Positions 23,888 through 64,000 of a stretch of DNA of 64,000 nucleotides are shown here, piece after piece. Origin of the DNA: Gavia stellata (taxonomy: Eukaryota > Chordata > Aves > Gaviiformes > Gaviidae); the NCBI RefSeq assembly GCF_030936135.1, contig NC_082595.1, positions 109,694,334 through 109,758,333 of the forward strand, written 5' to 3'. The notes under the pieces are model-generated. The model searched no databases. It was not told the origin of the DNA and worked only from the letters and a program-made list of their open reading frames with translations. Within the stretch, counting starts at the first letter, position 1; each line of letters begins with the position of its first letter. A program made the translations under genes and the position numbers.

Positions 23888-26800
23888 TCCTCACCTCCAA
23901 GGGGAGAGGGGAGATGGATCCCCTGATGCCAGCTCCCAGGATTGTGAGCGGGGCAGGGAAGTTGGCCATTCCTTCTCTCCAGCACTGAATAAACTGCTAA
24001 TTTTAACCAGGAGTGACCTTGAACAGACTGGTGGGGAAGGAAACCCCAGAGACAGGAGGTCTGGAAGCAGCCTAGAAAAGGAGCACCCATGGCAGGTCAC
24101 AGCAAAGCCTGTCCACAGCAGCGGGCAGTTGCAGATGTCATGGGCAGAACGGGAGGCGTGGGACAAGAGCCCTGGGTGAGCAGAACAAGGAAATCAGCAA
24201 TTTAGAGACTTTCCGAGCAGGGGATGGTGTCGTAACACCTGACTCAAATCACTGAGGGATGGGCAATTGTCCAGAAACAGCTCCAGCCCTTCTGCCTGCA
24301 ACCCAGCAGGACGTAAGGGATGTCTTTGAGACATCCCACAAACCTCTCTGGAGCAGCTATTGGCCCTGAGTCTGTAAAGAAAATGCTCTCCTTGAGCCTT
24401 GTTATCCATGGAGGGTTTTTCTGGCCGCTGGCAGAGACGGGATGTTGCACTGAGTGGCTGGTGGGGATGGAGATGCCTTTCCTTGGGCAGATTTGCTGGA
24501 CACTGTCTCTGCTTCACATCAGTAACACATCTCTGCTCTCTGCCACCCATGCCACCTGGCTGTGACACATGGCCCCAACATCTCCTTCGTTAGGGGGTTC
24601 TCAGGGATGGCCACCCACACTTTTCAGAGCCAGCCTGGAGCTTCACCAGCCCCTGGGGAAGCTCTGAACCAAGATTTCTTGGAGAAGCAAGCCAGATGAA
24701 GTCTCCCTTGGCTGTAAGCACTAGGCTAGCTAGCTGCCTGGCCAGGGAGGGGGCCCTCCTGGCAAAAAAGTGGCCATTGTTCCTTTTGGTGGAGCAGCTT
24801 GGAGACCAGAGCTCAGCCCGGCAGGCAGGACACTGATGCCCTTGTTTGTTCTGCAGTATTTGCCAGGAGATATTTGCTCTGCCGCATGTGGGTGGAGGTA
24901 AACCAGAGCAAGGGGAGGGCTCTTCACCACCTCCCTTCCCTGGCAGCCCTGCCTCGCTTTTCGGTGGCAGTGTGGCAAGCTCCAGGCAACCTGTCCTGCG
25001 TGGAGCGGGCAGGGGCACTTGGATCCACAGGGTGCCAGGCTCTTTATATCACCCTGGGAGAGGTCCTGAGCTCCCGGCACATGCCAGCGTGCACTGTTGG
25101 TGAGGCTGTGCCTGCCAGTGCTGTTCTGCTCAGGACTAAACAAGACCCTAGCATGGGATGGCATTGAAAAAAGCTCATATCCCAGGACATGACTTCGATA
25201 CATCGCTGCTTTGCTTTTGCTTTACACCAGCTGACCAAGCCCACCTCACAGCTCCAGGGTCCAGCTGCAGCCTGTTGAAATAGATGCAGACCTCTCTCTG
25301 CTGGGCAACCTCCTTCCCAAAAAGGGTACCAGCTCCCCCATTAGCCAAAGATCTGGAAATGTAACGGACTTTTCTTCTTCACCCCTGCCCTGGCTGAGTC
25401 CTGCACACACAGGGTTGCAGTGTAAGCCAGAGTCAGGCAGTTTGGGGTGTTAATATGACATGGGGAGAAAGTAGAGGAGCCTTCCTTGAGAAGCCCTAGG
25501 TCTTTATCCCATGGGTATGGCCATACGCTCCCACCTCTTCCTTCTCCCTCTTCTGCTCTTCCATCTCGGATAATCTTGTCCTGCTCTGATTTTAACCCAG
25601 CTTCCTAAAGACATTCAGGAAAGCCTATAGTGTGGGCTATGCTTAATCTTTTATTAGACATGAGAAAATCCACATTGCTATGAATGCCTGGGTTACGGGA
25701 AAAGCCTCAGCTGGAGCTCACACCTTACTAGACATCAGAGAAGCCACCTGATTTCTGCAGTGCTGCTGCTCCCCGCAGCTCTGCCCTTTCACTGGTTTTC
25801 CTTTGCTCTCCCTCTCGCTCCCACGTCTCTTCTCTGAGCACCTGCTGATTCTTCCATGCCTGTCTTACCCCCTGGCCCTGGCTCCAAGTTTTCAGATGCT
25901 CTTTTTGCTTTGCTAAGATGTCACAATGCACAGCTATTGCCTGGAGAAGGTTTTACACTGCAGCCACGGGGATATTTCCACATCTGCTAGGTGGAGAACT
26001 GAGAAATACCACGGAAACCTTCCCTCCGATGCCTCAAACCACATGCAAACAAGGAGTTAATTGCAGATGAACTCAACACCAACGGAAGACCAGGTATTAC
26101 CTGCACAGATTAATTTTCAGACAGAGGATGGGGATGAAGTAACAGGACCAAGGGTGCGTGGGAAAGCAGTAGCAAAGACCAATAATGGATGTCTGGGTCT
26201 TTCCATATAAGAATTGGAAAGATCATTCCAGTGGTCTTTGAAAAGACCACCTGGCACCTGGGGAAGGAATTAAAGGACTATCTTGGTTGTTATGCAAGAT
26301 ATATATATATATCATTAGGTACCCCTTTTAATCCTTCTCTGGGCCATTCAGAGAGTTCATACTCTTTTTACGGCAGGAATTGCCTCTTATCTTGTAAAAC
26401 ACCTTGCATAGCCCGATGCCTGCACAAAATAAACAACATGCTCTTCTCGGGTAGCTTCACAGGGTCCTTGTAACGGAGTTGTTTGTGTGAGTGATAGCAT
26501 CCCTGCTGCAGATCACTTGAGAATCACAAACTGAGTGTGAGAGCCTGGATCACTTTTACCACCTTTCTCCTGCTCTGAGACTCACCTGTGAGCCTCTGGC
26601 AGGAGCTCACCCATGGTGAAGAGACACCTCTTAGCCTGCCAGGTAGGTATGGGGATGAGGGGGCTCTTGCAGAGCTTGCTGGGGCCATTGGCGATGTCCT
26701 GACCCTCTGCAGTACAGTTATCTCCTGGGCTGGAGGTCATAGGAAACAGCATCCCACTTCTCACCTGGGTTTTTGACTGAAGTCCCTGAGGTACATGTCC

Positions 26801-28865
26801 AGGATGCAGACTGGAGTGCAGGTCCTTTTCTCTCCAACTGAATGACCTCTGCTGTGGTGGAGTTGTGGTGTCCATTTCACAGTGTTTTTGGTGGCTGTTG
26901 CGTAAAACCATGGCTGCTCATGGGGTTCACAGTCTCCTTCCACCCCCTGGAGAGACTCAAGTTGGTGGCACAGCCCCCAGCCCCACTCCCCTAAGCAAAA
27001 ATAAAGTTACCAGTGGCTTCTGCAATGGCTTCATGGTGGAAGCACACATGCAGCCAGGTGAGTGTCTGCCCCATCCGTTTATCACAGGCATGGCAGGGAA
27101 CAAAATTCGACAAACGTTTGTGCAGCATGAATAAAAAAGGCTGTGGTGTCCGGTGCAGAGGAAGCACAGCTTACAGCCTCCTTGTTATGTTCACCCTGGT
27201 CTTGGCCACATGTTGCTATTGGCCATAAAAATAACCATTTCCTTTCTAAATTGAGCTACAATACTTGACTCTTTGGCCTTGGGTGATAATGAACGAATCT
27301 GCTAAGCACAAGTGCTTAGCAGAAACCCTGTGACGACTCTTCCTGGTTTGCTGCAGCACAAATGATCCTAGTTTTCAGTTCAATAAACTATTTGCAGCCC
27401 AGGTGTCATACATCTTACATTTGTTTTTCTTTGAAGTGTGTCTTCTCATCAGTAGAAATCTCCTAGTTCTGCATGGAGTTCCTGGTAAATGTGAAAGATC
27501 AAGCTGGAGTTCAAGCAGGGGGAAAAACGATTTCTTCAACTCCAATGAAATTATTGAATAAATGACTAATAAATGCTTCTTGTTTAAAATGGGCTTTGTA
27601 TAGTTACAGCACATACAACTTGTCTCCTGGAACCATGAAACAAGTGGACCAAGCCTGTTCCATCTTAAAGTAGTGCTAGGACCTACAAGCACGGGGTTCA
27701 TGGGGCCCAGGAACCAGGTTGTGAAGATGGAGATGGGTGGACAAGGTTTGCTGATGATTCGATAAAGAGGTCTATGTAACCTTATCCAAGCCCTGGCCAC
27801 ATGGCTGCTCCCCAGCTGTTCACGTTGAATTGGAAGAGGACTTTTGATGGCTCACAGAAATGCTTGGGAGGAAGCTTCATCTTCTTCCATGAGGAGCGAA
27901 GCTGACCGTGGATCTGCTGTGGAAAGCGGTTGCAGATCAGATATGTTATGGGTGGGATAAGAAAAGAGCTCTGAGACACCAGGGGTTGATTCACCCCCAG
28001 GTTTGGACACTTTGCAGGGGTGAAATCCCACCTCCCAAACACAGGTGTCTAATGATCTTTTCCACACCCCGAGGTTTCCCATCCAGCTCCAGCTGCAGTC
28101 CTAGAGGGGTGCAGGTCTTTTATAGACCCCTATCCACCAGCTCTGTGAAAACATCCCAGACACCCTAGGGTGTCTCCACTAGATCCAGGATTTCTGAGAC
28201 TGGATCATCTCACCCAGTTCCCTTCCTCCTGGCCTGGGACACTTATTTTCTGCTATTAAATCCCCCTTCCCTCCTGAGGATGCAGGGAATGACATTTCCA
28301 AGCTGTGCAAATCAGCCATCTCCAGACACTGGCCTCCCATGAACTCTAAATTAGTCGCTATGTGCTCTTTCTCCCAGTTGCAAGTCTGCAAAGGAGGGAT
28401 AAACAGCATTTAAAGCCAGGCAAAGTGCTGTTCACGCCTACAGAAGCACGTTATCCCATTGGGAACACCTGGGAAGTGATGCTGGCATCACAGTGAGGGA
28501 TTTTGTCTCATCACAGGTGATGGATAGGGACATTATGGCACTGAAGATCAAGGCCTTGGACTGAATGTAGCTGCTGATAGCCCAGTTCTCCCTACAGTTT
28601 TGTTACGAATCTTCCCACTCCTCTTTCCTTCTAGGCTCTCTTGCAGCAGTGGCATGCACAGGTAACTCTGTGTCATGTGCTGGTGATGGGCAGGTATTTT
28701 TTCTGGCACCGAGGGGTCTTCTCTGCCATTTTTCTCTCGTAGCATCCTTGTTTCACTATGAAAAGCATCCTCTACAGCAGGACTCAAAATCTGGTTCATG
28801 AGGTAGAAAACAGCAGACCAAGCACCCTGGGGAGATGGTGCTCAATGCCATAACCTGAAGGGGAG
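23888..28865. other. Intergenic, no gene seen
   Basis: Unique sequence with a short (AT)n run at about 26299-26312 and the palindrome at 27299-27322. No coding exon is supported. Confidence 0.7.
27299..27322. repeat. 24-bp perfect palindrome
   Basis: Arms ctgctaagcac and gtgcttagcag around a 2-base spacer (aa). It is a perfect inverted repeat with 11-bp arms, in unique intergenic sequence downstream of BLK. Confidence 0.95.
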
Positions 28866-29164
28866 TCACAGAATCACAGAATCACTAAGGTTGGAAAAGA
28901 CCTGTAAGATCATCAAGTCCAACCATCAACCCAACACCACCATGCTCATTAAACAATGTCCACAATGCCTCGTCCACACGTTCCTTGAACACCTCTAGTG
29001 ATGGTGACTCCACCACCTCCCTGGGCAGCCTGTTCCAGTGTTTCACCACTCTCTTAGTAAAGAAATTTTTCCTAATATCCAGCCTGAACCTCCCCTGGCG
29101 CAACTTGAGGCCATTTCCTCTTGTCCTGTCACTTGTCACTTGGGAGAAGAGCCCAACACCCACC
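28866..29164 (-). mobile_element. CR1 LINE 3' fragment
   Basis: About 300 bp starting cacagaatcacagaatcac, followed by the CR1 3' hallmark and antisense of the last ORF2 residues ([18 protein letters not shown] in the minus-strand frame). It lacks the long G/T-rich 3' UTR part seen in the copies near 14.5 and 23.6 kb and instead has ccaacaccaccatgctcatt. Similarity to CR1 ends around 29164. Confidence 0.9.
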
Positions 29165-29796
29165 TGGGTCCCAGCCTGGTGCTCACTCCTGCAGCCCTCA
29201 CGCCCCTTCAGTGTGCCATCTGTGCCTTTTTTCTTCATCCTCCACCCCCCCAATCCATCGCAACTGCTGATCGGAGACCACCCTGCAGCCTGACATAGGC
29301 ATTAACCCCAGAGCAGTGGGTCCGAGATGCATCGGAGAGCAGGGAAAGGGAGTTTGAACCCTCCTGGTGCTGGGTGCGGAGCGGGACCTGCTGTGGGGTG
29401 GGCATGAGGCATCGATGCTGCATCAGGAGCTTGTGCAGTGAAGGGCTCAGCAAAGAAGGGAGGGTATTTTTTATTTTTTGGATACTTTAATATTTTTTTT
29501 TTATTTCCCCCTGCCAGCTGGGTGGCAGGAGCCACCCAGATTTGTGGGGAAGGAGGGACATCTCGTGGCCACAGCACGAACATCTCTCCTGCCTCTGGGC
29601 TCCAGGGCCGCCTGTGCCGACGATCGGTGGGGTGCACCCCGGCATCCCCCCTTCCCACCCCAGGTACCACCCCAGCATCACCCCGAGCTGCCCTGGGGAG
29701 CCCCATGGCATCTCCCCTTCTCCTCCACGGGCTGGGGGTGGGCATGGGAAGCACAGGGACCCGTTCTCGCCCTGACGCCGGAATAAAGAAATGGGA
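29165..29796. other. Region just past the BLK 3' end
   Basis: A GC-rich stretch (29520-29780) next to a T/A-rich patch (29461-29512). A plus-strand AATAAA at 29782 follows the GC-rich part. No recognised protein; it may hold the end of an unknown convergent transcript or nothing. Confidence 0.5.
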
Positions 29797-29820
29797 AGCA
29801 GTCATATCCAGTTCTTTATT
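29782..29820. promoter_or_regulatory. Inverted repeat with AATAAA on both strands
   Basis: aataaagaa at 29782-29790 and ttctttatt at 29812-29820 are exact reverse complements with a 21-base spacer. Each arm carries AATAAA on one strand, so polyadenylation could be directed from both directions. Confidence 0.6.
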
Positions 29821-30360
29821 ATTGACTTGGGGCAGAGGGATGGCACCACCTGGAGAGGTTGCTCCAGAGCTTGGGGGTCCAAGGAGGTGCAGAAGGACAC
29901 GTTCCCACCCTTGCCCTTGGCATGAAGGGGGTTGTAGTATTGCCGTCAGTGGCATCAGAAGGGGGGGGAGAGACTGTGCATCCCCCCCGTACCACCACCC
30001 CGGCCATGGTCCCCTCTTCCCAGGGCTGCAGTTGCAGGGCTGAGGGGCATTTCTTTCTCCAGGTGGGTCACGAAGGAGTCTGCTGTCCTTTGGGGCAGAG
30101 GCGATGTCTGTAAAGTGGGTACAGACCTCCAAGACAGATGGGGAAGGAGCTGTGCCAGCTCTCAGCCACCTCTTTAGTCTCCATGATAACCACAGAGCTG
30201 ACAGCATCCACCTCCCTCATGTCCCTCCTTCTTCCCCATCTCCAAATGCATTGTGACTGCACACAGGAGAAAGGGAAAGGCCTGAAACGAGCCATCGCCG
30301 GGCTGTGCAGGACGGTGGCTTTCCTCCAGATCTGTCTCCAGGCGCTGGTGGGACTGTGGC
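29797..30360 (-). other. BLK: Likely BLK 3' UTR
   Basis: About 560 bases between the stop codon and the first good minus-strand polyadenylation signal. It is GC-rich and has no further Src-family coding. The end is approximate, since cleavage is expected 10-30 bases past the signal. A later AATAAA-like match in the AT-rich patch near 29497-29505 could give a longer form. Confidence 0.55.
29815..29820 (-). terminator. BLK polyadenylation signal AATAAA
   Basis: Reads AATAAA on the minus strand (TTTATT on plus), about 540 bases after the BLK stop. It lies in GC-rich sequence where a chance match is less likely. It is one arm of a 9-bp inverted repeat whose other arm carries AATAAA on the plus strand at 29782-29787. 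Confidence 0.6.
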
Positions 30361-58015
<27,655 letters not shown>

Positions 58016-58016
58016 C

Positions 58017-61000
58017 CTGGAAGGAAGACCAGAAATGACTTTTTAGTGAGACTGCTCTTGGGAAAAGGGGCAGGTGCTGAGGGACGAAGCAGTTTTCTCA
58101 TTCATGAAGAACAAGTTGGAGAAGATGAGAATGCAGGGCAGTGGGACAGTGGAGAGAAGAGTCTAAAATCATTCCATCTACAGTCCTCCTACTACCTTGG
58201 ACCTTGTGAACCCCATAGTTCCTGTTCCCATACAACTCTGGTGTTTCACACTTTGCAGATGAGGCTTAGACAGACGCTGTAAGTCACCAGAAAAAAATGA
58301 GCACAAGTGACTGTTTTGGGTAAGTCCCCTCTCTAATGCAGAGATCTCCAGCTGGCATTGAGCAGACTTGCTCCAGAACTGGGTGATGCCACATGCATGC
58401 ACTGCTGGAGGGTTGAAGAGGGGGTGCTGGAGATCCTGGGGAATATCACTGTGCTGAGCTGTTCAGATGTACCAGGGCTTCAAGAGTATCACATACTCCC
58501 CGGACCAAGCCCAAGCCCTACCCGTGCTGCTCAGTGCCTTCTGTAGGTCATGTCCCTCCCATGCAGCAAGAGCAGCACACGGATGTGGTAGCTGTCTGCA
58601 CGGTACCAGTCTCACCCTTCCTTGTGCTTAAGCAGCATAGATGCACGGCTTGTCCATGGAGGCACGGGTCCTGATGAGACACTTTGAAGGACTGCAAGAA
58701 GCTTGGGGAGGCAAATATAGTGTAGCTTGCATCCATCCTGCCTGTAAAGTGTGGTACTAGGGCTTGACCCAGCTGTCCATCTGCAGTGCTCTAGTACCTT
58801 TTGAGGTGCCCCGGGGTCTCACAAGGTGTGTGTCTCCCATACATCGTGGATTATGTTTCCCAACTCCATGTGTGTCTCAGACATTCTGGACACCTCGAGG
58901 AGCGCTAGACACAAATGAATCAAACCCTTTCCATGGGCTATCCTCTGGTTCACCCTAGGGTTTCCACACTTGTGCTTGAAGGCTGGTTTAACTTTCAGCC
59001 AAGAAATGTAATTTCAGCTCTGATCAATACTTCTGGCATAATACTGGATCTGGGTAGTCAAGATAGACAAACCACAGCAAACTCGGCCTGCTCAGCCCCC
59101 TGAAAATGTAGGGAGGAGTTGAAGCCAGCATTACTGAAGTGCTGTTGCCACGGATATATGAGGTATCTACACCATCCAGCACCAAAGTCTGCCCCAGCCC
59201 CTGCTTTGAACCAAAAGCATTGAAAGGTGTGGGCGACAGGTCAAAAAAAAAAAACCCCAAACCCACGAACACTTGTAGTGGGGCAAAGACATGTCGGCTC
59301 CTGTTCTTGCCAAAACACCTCAAGGTCTGCAATGAACATGGAGGGTTGGGGGCTGGAGGTCCAGAACTTCTGATTCTGAATAGTGTTATTTGCCAGGATA
59401 GTAAGTGAGAGTAGCTGGACTTCCCTTTTCACCCAGGGAACTGCAAGGTTTCGTTTTAAGTCAAGGCTGGATGATGACAAGTTTTAGGTACCTCTAATTA
59501 CCAACAATGAAAGGCACAGAGTCTACCTATGCATTGGACATCTATCTATGGTCCTTGTTGCTATCTCACTGGAGCATCTCGGGGTCTTTGGTACAGTCTG
59601 CCCCTGAATGGGAGGTACAGACGCAGCAATTGCTGTCTTTTCTACAGAATTAGGGGATGTGAGATATAGCACAAGTCAGCAATATGCTTCAACAGCCAGT
59701 CATGTCACCAGGGTGACCTTACAAGAGGATTGATGGACCATCTGCAGGACGGTGGAGGCACAGTTTGGGATTTCGAGTTGCTCTCGGTGACGGCACTGGT
59801 AGGGCAGAGTGGGAAAGGGCATGGAGGAAGGTCCACCTCAGCAAGTCCCATCAGGGGCTTGTGGCCATCCCAACTCCTCTGACAGGGTTTTAGGGGAGTG
59901 GGGACAATGCTCTAACCTGTGCATCTCCCCATGGTGCTCCGGTGTCCAGGGCGACATTGCAACCCTTTCTGCACCACGCTGACACTGGAAGCACCTCTCT
60001 GCATGCTTGTACAAGCGGAGCTTTCTCCCCGCACGCATGTGTCGAAGACACACCCGTGCAAAGCAGTGCAGAGAAGTGAACAGCATGTCCCAGCACGGAT
60101 GGAAAATGGAACCAGCAAAAAGTCTCCCACAAAGGTCACTCACTCCCACCCATGCACAAAGACATTAGCACAGCTCTGGGTATTCACAGTCCCTAAGAAA
60201 TCCACCCTTCACGCTCTCCAGGTCGCCTCTGCAGCCTTCGGCAGCCAACGCGACCATCCTTCATGCTGGCAGGTGCTATACAAAATCCCAAAATAGCGCC
60301 GCAGACAAATGTTGTCAGATGCGGAGAGCTGCTGGTGAGCTCCCAGCCTGCAGCTGGTGGAGTTTTCATTTTTTAAAAAGTAATCTTTTTTTTTTTTAAA
60401 AAAGGTGGCTGAGTTGAATGTATGCTGTTCCGCAGTGTTTCTGCTTCTGATTAATGTTTTTTAAAATTAGCCTCAAAAATATTTTGAGAAAAGTAACTGA
60501 TAGTTGTCCCAGCCATTTTTTGCTGTTTTTTGGGGGTTTTTTTCCCAGTGGAAAAGAGCGCTGGGGAGAAAACAGTAACTCAGAAAAGCATGAAAATTTC
60601 CTTTTGTGAATTTACAGTTTTTCACATGTAAAAATGTTTGGTTTTAATAACTGACAGTGGGGAAACTCATTTCCTCAACTTTACTCAAGTTCAGAAAAAG
60701 AAGATTTATAAAACAAGTTCTTTTTAAAGCAACTAGAAAACAAAATGGAACAAAAATCTTTAACGCAATGCAAAATTTTTCCGCATGCTTGAAAAGTTTT
60801 ATCAAAAAATAGTCCAGCTTAGCTGCTGATAAGTTTTGTGTAAAAATATTCGATGCAGAAGTCTTCCTGGGAGAGTCAAACAAGCCTTTGCTGAAGAAGT
60901 CAATAGACACCAGGACAGTGAGCTCTGTGTAGCATCCAGCTCTGAAGGCATGTGGGATAGAGATGCAGGCCACAGGCAAGCTGGATGCTTGTATAGGACC

Positions 61001-64000
61001 TCTGAAACATGCTGTGTGTCTTCTGTTGTAGGGCAACAGAAGGTAATTTTAGTAACCTTCAGAGGGGCAGCTGAGATGACATTTTGGCTAGCGAGAGCTG
61101 GATGCAGGTACAGACGTTCCAGCATCAATGGGCCAAGGAGAGGTCTTCTGAAGGTCCCACCACAAGGCCCTGCTGCAGCAATGCTTTTGCTGGCATTTAG
61201 ATGACATCCTCATGGTGGAGAGGAGACGATGTGACTAAATGTCCTCTCACTCCCCCATCTTCAAAGAGGATTGGAGTATATATCCCACAGGAGCAACCCA
61301 TCAAGCTGAACTTGGAACTCCAGGAGGACCGAGGTCCAGTAGAGATAGACACAAGTCTTTGTTGACCACAGGGTTTGGAGACCTGCCTTGCCCCTATGCT
61401 CAGCGTGTTTTGAGTGCCCAGGGTGGGCTAAAGCAAACACGACAGTGTCGAATTGGAATTACTGGATGCGCTTACTCCTTTTGTTGCAGCAGATCAGAGG
61501 GTAGGACGGAGGTACCTGGACAAAGCCAGGAGCTGCAAGCATGGGCTTATTGCCCATCTCATCTTTACGGTAAGCAGCCCTGCACCATGGGCACACCATC
61601 TACTGCGTTTGGCTGGTTTCTGCTACCAAAGCAAGAGAGCTCAAAAGTTGTTTCTGATGTGAATGCAGCAATGTCTTCTGCAACAGGGATGTGGATGACA
61701 CAGATAAACAGCCTTGGGATTGCATGGGCGGGTGCGGGGAAAAAACGAGACAGAATCTAGCAAAAAAGCAGAAGTCTCGGCTCATCTTTTGCCTCACCCC
61801 CATGAAACTGTGCCATGGAAAAATAGGTTAAGACCCAAGCAAGCCAATAGTCTTTCACTGTGAGGGCAGCTCCAAAAAACCCCCCAAGCCCAGTGAAATC
61901 ACAAAATGAGCCCCCTTTCCATTCAGATTCTAGGGTACGTCCAACAAAGTGTTTTCATAGTTGATCAAGATTAGATATTTCACTTCATTTTAAAACTTCA
62001 GAATGTCTTTTTTAAGAAAACACATTTTAAAAGGAAATGGCATTAAAAACTGTAAAAAAATACTTTGAAAATGCAGATATAGCCAATTATGAAGGGGTTT
62101 AAATGCCTAATTTCTTTTTGCAAGTCCTCCCCCTTCCAGAAAGAATTGCTGAAATCCACTCACTTTGGATACAATAATTTAAGTATTCCAGGTTTACATT
62201 TTTGCATCAGCAAGGAGCAAAAAAGTTCAGTAGAAAAAAAATATTTCCCCCCTTTCTAGGCACATCCCAGATGCATTAAATTCTCTTTTTCCTCAATGAA
62301 ATAGCTCTTCAATACCTTTCCCGACCTGGCACCCTTGGATTTCTTTGCAAGACACAAAATCAGAGAATTTGAAGAGCCCAGTGAGATCAGCTACTTAAAT
62401 AGGAATGAAAATTCACTACCAAAGTGTTTTCTGCTGTGACTGTTTTCTACTCTTGCTGAATTTTGGTCAAGTTCTTTTTATCTTTTTTTTTTTTTTAAAT
62501 GTTTAGCAGCTTTGTTGCTAAGAGGTGGTTAGAAGACAGCTACAAACAAGTGTGCTGTGCTATAAACAGCACTGACCACGCAGAAGGTCTGTCTCAGAGG
62601 CAGAAGGTGGAGGCTATGGCCACCGTCTTCTTGAAGGACACAGCTGAACACCCCTCCCTGCAAGTGGGAGGGCAGAGAGACCTGCTGTGATGATACACAC
62701 AGCACTGGGTCTCCAGCTAACATCAGGGAGACTTTCATAGCCAAAGGCTGCTGCTCGTTAGGACCAAGCTGTGCGAGGAGGAATTACAGCAATGCAGAAA
62801 GTCCCCGTGAAGAGCTGGAGAGCCCAGAGCAAGAAGCATCACAGTTAAAAAACTGGGGAGTGAAGCAGGTGTCTGGCTTGCATGTTGCATCCTTGCTGAA
62901 AAACTGGGAATATCCTACTGGCAACGTTCAGTTCCCATCCTGTCCTGGTCCTTGTTGGATAAATATACCAAGTTGTATTTGCGCTTGCATTGAGGCCTCT
63001 TTCAAACACTCTGGCCAGTGTAAAAGGTCTTTGAGGGAGCATGAAGGGCAACTCCCAGGAGCAGCCGGGATCTCCAGCTAATGCTGGTGAGGTGCTGTGC
63101 TTGGTGCTGTGCTGCTGCAGGTCCCAGTCTCGAGCACAGCCAGTGCGGCCAAACTGGTCTTGCCAATGTCTGTCCCCTGCCAGCCCAGGGCAGCCGGAGG
63201 ACAAATCCAGGAGCTCTGTGCTCCTGTGATTTACCCCTCAGTGTGGCGTACACATTGCAGATATGAGATGGGAGCCCACTGGCTTACTTTGGGATCTCTT
63301 GCTGCAGTCCTAGCCAGCTTGCCATTTCCATTGCCACTTAAGTCTGCCCTGAATCTACCATCTTTCTTAGGCCATGCTTTGCACGTGAAACTGGCCCAAG
63401 CAAATGAACCAAGCAGAAAATCTGGCTGTTTCAGGGCTTTCTGAAGAGCTGGGATACCCCATGGGAGAAGGTTGTGTGTGAGGCTGGGGGGTGGGAGCGC
63501 ACAGATTTCCAGGACCCTGAGTTTAAGCAGACGCAAAAAGTTTCTTGACGGGGTGGGGGGGGGAAGATAATAAAAGCTTCTTGCTATCTCCAGAAGTAGA
63601 AAGCAGCCGCCTGTTGCCAGAGTGGTCATTCGCTAATCAAAACATCTGTCTGGAGGAAAAATGGCTGCTTACATTGAGCATTGCACCCTGCTGCAACCAG
63701 GCAGATGCTTGGCTGAGCTGCAAGAGGCTGCGGGCCAGGAAGCAGAGCCAGGGCTCGGGGTCCCGGGGTGGGGAAGAGCAGGAGGGCAGACTGCTTATCC
63801 CGCCTCCCTTAAACACGCTTTCCTCATGATCTCACCCCAGGCATCGCATCGGCAAGGTGGGATGTCTGCTGGGGACAGCTCTGCAGGACCTGAGGTCCTG
63901 CAGCAGCAGGAGGTGGGATGCGCTGGAGCAGGGAAGGAGGAGGATGGGGCTAGGAGAAGCAGGCACATCTCTTTGGGTACCTGGAGCATCTCTGGGGTTC
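58017..64000. other. Upstream of the BLK coding start
   Basis: Must contain intron 1 and possibly the non-coding first exon and promoter of BLK, but no first exon could be picked out from donor sites alone. No coding exon, including any FAM167A-like one, was recognised. A and T runs occur near 60388-60400 and 62487-62497. Confidence 0.6.

Noticed and set aside
29438..30043. 201-codon open frame on plus opposite the BLK 3' UTR
   Set aside because: Low-complexity Pro/Gly/Ser translation with no recognisable motif; same compositional cause.
29302..30207. 301-codon open frame on minus, partly in the BLK 3' UTR
   Set aside because: GC-rich composition keeps several frames open on both strands here. 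No domain or family similarity is seen, and it lies after the BLK stop.
61239..61760. 173-codon plus-strand open frame upstream of BLK
   Set aside because: Translation shows no family features; length is within chance for this amount of DNA.

Overview
The window comes from a vertebrate genome, almost certainly a bird. The evidence is a Src-family kinase gene split into small exons with GT-AG introns, several CR1 LINE retrotransposon copies with the avian CR1 3' end, and long AT-rich non-coding stretches with microsatellites. The species cannot be read from the sequence.

The window holds one protein-coding gene, BLK (B-lymphoid tyrosine kinase), on the minus strand. Twelve coding exons run from the initiator ATG at 58015 down to the TAA at 30361-30363. 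All junctions keep the reading frame and give a 499-residue protein (1500 coding bases with the stop). The layout is a myristoylation-type N terminus with a short proline-containing unique region, then SH3, SH2, a tyrosine kinase domain and a regulatory C-terminal tail. No coding exon is broken. The first coding exon starts with an acceptor one base before the ATG, so at least one non-coding 5' exon and the promoter lie to the right, in 58017-64000 or beyond. A likely polyadenylation signal lies at 29815-29820.

Layout: 1 to about 29.8 kb is downstream intergenic DNA with no supported gene. It carries a perfect 140-bp tandem duplication (2033-2317), three clear and two older or short CR1 copies, and a 24-bp perfect palindrome (27299-27322). 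About 29.8-58.0 kb is BLK, with introns from 379 bp to 6.9 kb that hold two CR1 fragments and two long microsatellites, (ATT)n and (GAAAAA)n. From 58.0 to 64.0 kb is upstream DNA with no coding exon that I can see. In mammals BLK lies between FAM167A and GATA4; no exon of either was found here. If synteny holds, the left flank would face GATA4 and the right flank FAM167A.

Exon boundaries were deduced by hand from splice consensus, reading frame and family alignment. The phases agree and several exon lengths (99, 104, 150, 180, 77 and 132 bp) match the conserved Src-family pattern, so I regard the gene model as firm.
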